DNA of 64,000 bases from an uncultured Clostridia bacterium (GTDB taxonomy: Bacteria; Bacillota; Clostridia; Oscillospirales; Acutalibacteraceae), in assembly GCA_944384985.1 (NCBI GenBank), contig CALWVM010000002.1:1-64000 (forward strand). The letters run 5' to 3'. The position numbers and the translations under genes are program-made. This document shows positions 58,671 to 64,000 of the stretch, in pieces. Positions within the stretch are counted from its first letter, which is position 1, and every line of letters begins with the position of its first letter. The notes under the pieces are model-generated. The model was given only the letters and a program-made list of their open reading frames with translations, was not told the origin of the DNA and did not search any database.

Positions 58671-60185
58671 ATGGAAAAGATCATTATTTGGGTGACCGTT
58701 GCGGTCTATATCCTCGCGCTGATCCTGATCGGCGTTGTGACCGGGCGGAAGTCCAAAAGCATTTCAGACTTTACGGTCGGCGGCAGGAACGCAGGTGCGT
58801 GGCTTTCTGCACTTTCTTACGGCACAGCGTACTTTTCCGCCGTCATGTTTATTGGCTATGCGGGCAAAACAGGCTTGAGCTTTGGGCTTTGGGGCGTGCT
58901 TGCGGGCTTGGGCAATGCAGTGTTCGGTTCGCTGCTTGCCTGGGCGGTTCTGGCGCGCCGCACGCGCGACGTCGCGGGCAGGCTCAAACTCAATACCATG
59001 CCCGAATTTTTTGAAAAACGCTATGGCAGCCGCAATATGCGTCTGTTCGCAGGCGCGGTTATCTTCGTGTTTCTTGTGCCGTATTCTGCTTCCGTTTACA
59101 GTGGGCTTGCAAGTGTTGCAGATGTGCTTTTGGGGATCGACGACACGATCTTCCTCGTCATTATCGCCGTGCTTGCGATTTTGCTTGTGACCTTTGGCGG
59201 GTATCTGGTGCAGGCGCGAGCTGACTTTGTGCAGGGCATCGTTATGATGGTCGGCGTTGTGCTGCTTTTGGTATTCGTTGTGCGCTGTGACCGTGTCGGC
59301 GGTATTTCCGGGCTTGTGGAATACGCGCACACCGAAGCAGGCCTTCCCCATTTGAAGCCTTCACAGTGGGTGTCGCTGATGGCGACCGTGCTGATGACGA
59401 GCTTTGGCACCTGGGGCTTGCCGCAGATGGTGCAGAAGTATTTCGGCATCCGCGACGATAAGCAGGCCAAGCGCGGCATTGTGATTTCCACAGCCTTCGC
59501 GCTGCTCATTGCGGGCGGCGGCTACTTTATCGGCTCGCTTTGCCATGCATATTACACTGTCGGCGTCGATATGCCAGAGGCGGATTATATTGTGCCCAAC
59601 ATGCTGCGCGACTCAGAGCTTCCCGCCGTGCTGCTGGGTGTGATCATCGTTCTGCTGCTGTCCGCTTCCGTTTCTACACTCTGTTCCGTCACGCTTTCCG
59701 CCGGCAGCGCGTTGTCGATTGACCTGATCGCGGTCAAAAAGCGCAATATGCCTGCAAAAAAGACTGCGTTTCTAACGAAGCTGTTTTGTATTCTATTCGT
59801 GATCCTTTCCTATGTTGTGGCAAATACAAAGACGCCTATTCTCGATATGATGAGCTATTCCTGGGGGATCATCTCCGGTTCCTTCCTTGCGCCGTATGTG
59901 CTTGCACTGTATTGCAAAAAGCTGAATAAGACCGGCGCGTGGGCAGGGATCCTCACCGGATTTTGCATCGCGATCGTGCCGGCTTCCTGCAAGCTGTTGA
60001 ACCTCTGCGGGGTGGAAGCACCCGCCGTAGTGACGCTTCTGGGGCAGGGCCCGCTGTTCGCGTGTATCGCCATGCTTGCTTCCATCGTTGTTTGCCTGGT
60101 CGTTAGCGCCTGCACTCAGAAAAAAGCAGACGGGGAAGTTGCAGATTTCTTTTACAACGGTGTTGTCGAACGCGAAGAACTGTGA
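58671..60185 (+). CDS. Sodium:solute symporter (SSS family)
   Basis: A 504-residue transporter with about thirteen membrane segments. The N-terminal DFTVGGRNAGAWLSALSYGTAYFSAVMFIGYAG is the SSS pattern, and the Na+ site residues are expected around SASVSTLCSVTLSAGSALS. Relatives carry proline, pantothenate, sugars or carboxylates. The substrate here is unknown; a proline or aromatic acid role is possible next to the IorAB cluster. GGTGGAAGA precedes the ATG. It has its own promoter at 58572-58600, and a downstream hairpin at 60212-60245. Confidence 0.92.
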   Translation: MEKIIIWVTVAVYILALILIGVVTGRKSKSISDFTVGGRNAGAWLSALSYGTAYFSAVMFIGYAGKTGLSFGLWGVLAGLGNAVFGSLLAWAVLARRTRDVAGRLKLNTMPEFFEKRYGSRNMRLFAGAVIFVFLVPYSASVYSGLASVADVLLGIDDTIFLVIIAVLAILLVTFGGYLVQARADFVQGIVMMVGVVLLLVFVVRCDRVGGISGLVEYAHTEAGLPHLKPSQWVSLMATVLMTSFGTWGLPQMVQKYFGIRDDKQAKRGIVISTAFALLIAGGGYFIGSLCHAYYTVGVDMPEADYIVPNMLRDSELPAVLLGVIIVLLLSASVSTLCSVTLSAGSALSIDLIAVKKRNMPAKKTAFLTKLFCILFVILSYVVANTKTPILDMMSYSWGIISGSFLAPYVLALYCKKLNKTGAWAGILTGFCIAIVPASCKLLNLCGVEAPAVVTLLGQGPLFACIAMLASIVVCLVVSACTQKKADGEVADFFYNGVVEREEL

Positions 60186-60191
60186 TATAAT
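60163..60191 (+). promoter_or_regulatory. Candidate promoter of paaK-iorA-iorB
   Basis: TTGTCG (60163-60168), a 17-bp spacer and TATAAT (60186-60191), overlapping the end of the symporter gene. Confidence 0.55.
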
Positions 60192-60211
60192 ACAAACTGG
60201 ATATTTTCGAC

Positions 60212-60245
60212 GCGGCCGCGGGAAAAAGTCCGCGGCTGCTTTTGT
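60212..60245 (+). terminator. Hairpin with T-run between symporter and paaK
   Basis: GCGGCCGCGG (60212-60221) pairs with CCGCGGCTGC (60230-60239, one wobble) and TTTTGT follows. It is a terminator of the symporter transcript, but it lies downstream of the promoter at 60163-60191, so it could also act as a leader attenuator for paaK. Confidence 0.65.
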
Positions 60246-60302
60246 AGCTTTGTGCCGCGCCGAAGCCGCTTCTGTGCGGATTCCTGAAAGGTGGAAAGGG
60301 AA

Positions 60303-61616
60303 ATGTTTTTTCAAAAAGACGCGGAGACAATGCCCCGCGCCAAAATTCGTGAGATCCAGCTGGAACGTTTGAAGTACACCGTGCGGTACTGCTATGAAAA
60401 TGTCCCATTCTATAAAAAGAAACTGGATGACGCGGGTGTAACGCCCGATTCCATCCGGACGCTCGACGATATTCGCCGCATCCCGCCAACGACAAAGGCG
60501 GATCTGCGTGACAACTACCCGTTCGGGCTGTTTGCCGTGCCGATGAAAAAGATCGTGCGCATCCACGCCTCGTCCGGCACCACCGGCAAGCCCACGGTAG
60601 TCGGTTACACGGCGCACGACCTGGAACTGTGGTCAGATTGCATGGCGCGCCTTTGTGCGGCGGCGGGTGCCACCGAAGACGACATTGTGCAGATCTCTTT
60701 CGGATACGGGATGTTCACAGGGGCTTTGGGTCTCCATTACGGCCTTGAAAAGCTCGGCTGCGCAGTTGTGCCCAATTCCAGCGGCAACACCGAAAAGGCG
60801 CTAATGTTTATGCGTGATTTCAAAACTACGGCGCTTGTGGCAACGCCCTCGTATGCGCTCTACATGGCGGAGACGGCGAAGAAACTCGAGTACCCGATGT
60901 CCGACTATCACCTGCGGCTGGGCCTGTTCGGTTCCGAAGGGTGTACGCCCGAAATGCGCACACAGATAGAAACGGCGTGGGGCCTGTTTGCGACCGACAA
61001 CTACGGCATGAGCGAACTGATGGGGCCTGGCGTCTCGGGCGAATGCGAGGAGCGCTGCGGGCTGCATATCAATGAGGATTACTTCCTTGCCGAGATCGTG
61101 GACCCCAACACGCTCGAAACACTCGACGAGGGTGAGACGGGCGAACTGCTCGTCACGACCCTCACCAAAGAGGGACTGCCGTTGCTTCGTTATCGCACGC
61201 GTGACATTTCCCGCATTACATATGAACCGTGCAAATGCGGCAGAACTTTTGCACGTATGGATAAGATCAAAGGCAGAAGCGACGATATGCTGAAGATCCG
61301 CGGCGTCAACGTTTTCCCGTCGCAGATTGAAAGCGTGCTTATCGGGATGAAAGATGTCAGCCCGCATTACCAGCTGATCGTTCGTCGCGAAGGCTTTGCC
61401 GACACGCTGGAAATTCGCGTGGAGCTGTCGGACACGTCGCTTCTCGAAAGCTACGGCAAAATTGAAGAACTGCAAAACCGGATCAAACACAATATGCATA
61501 CGGTTTTGGGGATCCAGTGCAAAGTCAGCATCGTTGAACCGAATACCATTGAGCGGTTCGTCGGCAAGGCGAAGCGCGTTGTGGATTTGCGAAATCAAAC
61601 GGAGGAGAAGTCATGA
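60303..61616 (+). CDS. paaK: Phenylacetate-CoA ligase
   Basis: A 437-residue adenylate-forming enzyme that makes arylacetyl-CoA from arylacetate, ATP and CoA. RIHASSGTTGKPTVVGYT is the P-loop, NYGMSELMGPG the A5 motif, and RYRTRDIS and GRSDDMLKIRGVNVFPSQIE the C-terminal hinge. Length matches PaaK. ATG 60303 is preferred; GGTGG lies 8 nt upstream, and a GTG at 60291 is an alternative. It overlaps iorA by ATGA. In anaerobes such a gene beside IorAB suggests interconversion of aryl acids and their CoA esters, as in aromatic amino acid fermentation. Confidence 0.93.
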   Translation: MFFQKDAETMPRAKIREIQLERLKYTVRYCYENVPFYKKKLDDAGVTPDSIRTLDDIRRIPPTTKADLRDNYPFGLFAVPMKKIVRIHASSGTTGKPTVVGYTAHDLELWSDCMARLCAAAGATEDDIVQISFGYGMFTGALGLHYGLEKLGCAVVPNSSGNTEKALMFMRDFKTTALVATPSYALYMAETAKKLEYPMSDYHLRLGLFGSEGCTPEMRTQIETAWGLFATDNYGMSELMGPGVSGECEERCGLHINEDYFLAEIVDPNTLETLDEGETGELLVTTLTKEGLPLLRYRTRDISRITYEPCKCGRTFARMDKIKGRSDDMLKIRGVNVFPSQIESVLIGMKDVSPHYQLIVRREGFADTLEIRVELSDTSLLESYGKIEELQNRIKHNMHTVLGIQCKVSIVEPNTIERFVGKAKRVVDLRNQTEEKS

Positions 61617-63352
61617 GTAAAAAATTGTTGATCGGCAACGAGGCAGTCGCCCGCGGACTTTATGAAGCGGGTTTGCGCGTTGCCTCCAGTTACCCGGGTA
61701 CGCCCAGCACCGAGATCACCGAGTGCATTGCCAAATACGACGATGTATACAGCGAGTGGGCGCCCAATGAAAAAGTCGCTCTGGAAGTTGCGGCGGGCGC
61801 CGCGATCGCGGGCGCACGTTCCTTCTGCGGCATGAAGCACGTCGGGCTGAATGTTGCAGCCGACCCGCTGTTTACCGCATCCTATACAGGCATCAATGCG
61901 GGGCTTGTCATCGGTGTAGCGGATGACCCCGGTATGCACTCGTCGCAGAACGAGCAGGATTCCCGCCACTATGCGAAGGCCGCTAAGCTGATGATGTTGG
62001 AGCCTTCCGATTCGGAGGAGTGCCTGCAATTCGCCAAACTTGCGCTCTCGCTGTCCGAGCAGTTTGACGCGCCTGTTATTCTGCGCCTGACCACGCGCGT
62101 GGCGCATTCGCGCAGCCTTGCGGAAGTCTCCGATCGTGAAGAGCTTGAACTCAAGCCCTATACGAAAGACCCGGTGAAATACGTCATGATGCCCGGTATG
62201 GCGATTAAAAAGCATGTGGTCGTCGAGCAGCGCATCCTCGACCAGATTGCCTGGGCGGAGACTGCCGACATCAACCGCGAGGAATATTACAGCACCGACA
62301 TCGGCGTCATCACCTCCGGCATTACTTATACATATGCCAAAGAAGCGCTCGGCGAAAATGCGTCTTATCTGAAGCTCGGCTGTGTCTATCCGCTGCCGGT
62401 CGAAAAGATCCGCGCCTTTGCCGCAAAGTGCAAAAAGGTGTATGTGCTTGAAGAGCTTGACCCGTTTTTGGAGGAGCACTGCCGCCAAAACGGTATTGAG
62501 GTAATCGGCAAAGAGGCGTTCACGCTGCAGGGTGAATATTCGCAGAGCCTGATTGCCAAAGTGATTTTAGGACAGGAGGATAAGAGCGTTGCGACCGATC
62601 TCGACATCCCTGCGCGTCCGCCTGTGCTTTGCGCCGGCTGCCCGCACAGAGGCCTTTTCTACGCCCTCAAAAAGCTGAATGTCTTTGTCAGCGGCGACAT
62701 CGGCTGCTATACGCTCGGCGCGCTCGCACCGCTTGGCATGATCGACACCTGCATCTGCATGGGTGCGTCGGTCTCGGCGCTGCACGGCAGAAATAAAGCG
62801 GACGAAGCCAACGCCAAAAAGTCCGTTGCGGTCATCGGTGATTCTACGTTTATCCATTCCGGTGTGACGGGCTTGATCGATATTGCTTACAACCAGAGCA
62901 ATTCCACTGTTGTTATCTTAGACAACAGCATTACGGGCATGACCGGGCATCAGGACAATCCAACCACGGGCAAAACCATCAAAGGTGATCCGACTACGGC
63001 GGTCAGCTTGGAACTTCTTGCTAAGGCTGTGGGTATCGACCGCGTACGCGTGGTTGATCCGTATAATCTGGAAGAATGTGAAACCGTATTGCGCGAAGAG
63101 ATCGAAGCGGACGAACCCTCTGTGGTCATTTCCCGCCGTCCCTGTGCGCTGTTGAAATATGTAAAGCATAAGCCGCCCATGCATGTGGATCCCGACAAGT
63201 GCATCGGCTGCAAAATGTGCATGAAGATCGGTTGCCCCGCCATCAGCATGAAAGATAAAAAGTCCGTCATTGACTTTACGCAGTGCGTCGGTTGCGCGGT
63301 TTGCAGCCAGCTTTGCAAATTTGACGCGATCAAGGAAGGTGAAGCGAAATGA
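61613..63352 (+). CDS. iorA: Indolepyruvate ferredoxin oxidoreductase, alpha subunit
   Basis: A 579-residue thiamine-diphosphate enzyme that oxidatively decarboxylates aryl pyruvates to aryl acetyl-CoA, reducing ferredoxin. The N-terminal part holds SSYPGTPSTEITE and the pyrimidine-binding domain; GDIGCYTLGALAPLGMIDTCICMGASV includes the TPP motif, with GDSTFIHSG completing it. The C-terminal 60 residues carry two ferredoxin-type motifs, CIGCKMCMKIGCP and CVGCAVCSQLCKF. The start overlaps paaK and the stop overlaps iorB, both by ATGA. The complex allows strict anaerobes to ferment Trp, Tyr and Phe. Confidence 0.96.
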   Translation: MSKKLLIGNEAVARGLYEAGLRVASSYPGTPSTEITECIAKYDDVYSEWAPNEKVALEVAAGAAIAGARSFCGMKHVGLNVAADPLFTASYTGINAGLVIGVADDPGMHSSQNEQDSRHYAKAAKLMMLEPSDSEECLQFAKLALSLSEQFDAPVILRLTTRVAHSRSLAEVSDREELELKPYTKDPVKYVMMPGMAIKKHVVVEQRILDQIAWAETADINREEYYSTDIGVITSGITYTYAKEALGENASYLKLGCVYPLPVEKIRAFAAKCKKVYVLEELDPFLEEHCRQNGIEVIGKEAFTLQGEYSQSLIAKVILGQEDKSVATDLDIPARPPVLCAGCPHRGLFYALKKLNVFVSGDIGCYTLGALAPLGMIDTCICMGASVSALHGRNKADEANAKKSVAVIGDSTFIHSGVTGLIDIAYNQSNSTVVILDNSITGMTGHQDNPTTGKTIKGDPTTAVSLELLAKAVGIDRVRVVDPYNLEECETVLREEIEADEPSVVISRRPCALLKYVKHKPPMHVDPDKCIGCKMCMKIGCPAISMKDKKSVIDFTQCVGCAVCSQLCKFDAIKEGEAK

Positions 63353-63927
63353 AAACAAAAAGCATTATGATCGTCGGCGTCGGCGGGCAGGGGACCCTGC
63401 TTGCGAGCCGTCTGTTGGGCGCGGCTCTCATTTCGGTCGGCTATGACGTTAAAGTTTCAGAAGTCCACGGTATGAGCCAGCGCGGCGGTTCCGTTGTCAC
63501 TTATGTCAAATACGGCGATAAAGTGGAATCTCCAATCGTCCAAAAAGGGCAGGCGGATTTGATCCTCGCCTTTGAGCAGCTTGAAGCGGCACGTTGGCTG
63601 CCTTTCTTAAAGACGGATGGTACCATCGTCGCAAACACCCAAAAAATTGATCCCATGCCTGTTGTCACAGGCGTCGCAACATATCCGGAAGGCGTGCTCG
63701 ACGCCATACGCAAGACCGGTGTGAACCTCAAAGCCGTAGATGCGCTCTCCCTCGCGGTGGAGGCAGGCTCCTCCAAAGCGGTCAATGTGGTGCTCATCGG
63801 CGTCATGGCGGCGCACATGGACATTTCCCGCGACACTTGGGAACAGGCGATCCGCGACACCGTTCCCGCGAAGTTTTTGGAGATGAATCTCAAGGCGTTC
63901 GATCTCGGCTATCAAAACGCACAGTAA
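63349..63927 (+). CDS. iorB: Indolepyruvate ferredoxin oxidoreductase, beta subunit
   Basis: A 192-residue gamma-domain subunit of the IorAB complex. IMIVGVGGQGTLLASRLLG is the family's GGQG motif, and SEVHGMSQRGGSVVTYVKYG follows. Length is normal. It works with IorA, whose gene overlaps by ATGA. The next gene, cut off at the window end, starts 39 bp later. Confidence 0.96.
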   Translation: MKTKSIMIVGVGGQGTLLASRLLGAALISVGYDVKVSEVHGMSQRGGSVVTYVKYGDKVESPIVQKGQADLILAFEQLEAARWLPFLKTDGTIVANTQKIDPMPVVTGVATYPEGVLDAIRKTGVNLKAVDALSLAVEAGSSKAVNVVLIGVMAAHMDISRDTWEQAIRDTVPAKFLEMNLKAFDLGYQNAQ

Positions 63928-63966
63928 ACCCGATCAACCGGGCCGCAAGATTTTAGGAGGTATGGC

Positions 63967-64000
63967 ATGGCTATCCAGCAGATTTCCGTATTTGTGGAAA
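63967..64000 (+). CDS. Start of an ACT-domain protein (partial)
   Basis: ATG 63967 follows AGGAGG (63955-63960) by 6 nt; the first eleven codons read MAIQQISVFVE. This matches the beginning of tandem ACT-domain proteins that commonly follow iorAB and paaK genes in anaerobes, where they may sense amino acids. Only 34 bases are present, so the call rests on the start and context. Confidence 0.55.
   Translation, partial: MAIQQISVFVE

Noticed and set aside
1-64000. CRISPR arrays, insertion sequences, prophage or integrase genes
   Set aside because: I saw no spaced direct repeats, transposase or integrase motifs, or phage structural genes; the palindromes present are terminators or operators.

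Overview
The window looks like chromosome of an endospore-forming, anaerobic, probably gut-associated member of the Bacillota (class Clostridia). The evidence is strong AGGAGG-type ribosome binding sites; TTGACA/TATAAT promoters with 17-bp spacers; a perfect CIRCE operator; spoIVA next to a SPOCS/LysM coat-type gene; a SpoIVFA/SpoIVFB-like pair; an IorAB/PaaK arylpyruvate module; and many glycan-degrading enzymes paired with GPH-type transporters. The order or species cannot be fixed from this sequence. I see no prophage, insertion sequence, CRISPR array or rRNA.

Layout. 0-5 kb: pyrB carrying a PyrI-like zinc tail, a flavin reductase, thioredoxin, tRNA-Leu(CAG), a membrane acyltransferase, and a HAD phosphatase whose start is disrupted by a one-base frameshift. 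5-11 kb: an O-antigen-ligase-like protein diverges from a sialidase plus GPH transporter pair; the transporter has an unusual 270-residue charged tail. 11-17 kb: nadA-mnmA, a YitT/YczE-type membrane protein, an aldo/keto reductase, and a PASTA protein with a zinc ribbon and a degenerate (pseudo)kinase domain. 17-23 kb: metallophosphoesterase plus GPH transporter, then a HAAS-like membrane protein, condensation-type acyltransferase and HD hydrolase. 23-30 kb: an epimerase/dehydratase with a zinc-ribbon tail, an anchored secreted protein, TetR-CDF exporter, prs, hsp20 with CIRCE, and a sirtuin.

30-38 kb: a GH95 lipoprotein followed by araB-like kinase, araA, araD and a methyltransferase, a likely surface-to-cytosol route for L-sugars. 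38-46 kb: an ion permease, the SPOCS protein and spoIVA, a third GPH transporter, tRNA-Val(GAC), then spoIVFA/spoIVFB-like genes behind a candidate sigma-E promoter. 46-52 kb: a radical-SAM pair, a GntR(YtrA)-ABC operon, an XRE regulator with a double palindromic operator and a frameshifted small partner gene, and rplS. 52-64 kb: cytosolic GH89 and GH123-like glycosidases on the minus strand, typA, an amidohydrolase, a sodium symporter, and the paaK-iorA-iorB-ACT cluster, which runs off the end.

How it fits together: three GPH transporters and at least four glycosidases (GH33, GH89, GH123-like, GH95) point to growth on host or plant glycans. Most of the glycosidases lack signal peptides, so imported oligosaccharides are probably cut inside the cell. 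The most unusual items are the XRE/small-protein module, the PASTA pseudokinase, the epimerase-zinc-ribbon fusion and the HAAS/acyltransferase/HD operon. Two genes carry single-base frameshifts at short homopolymers; these may be real or sequencing errors.
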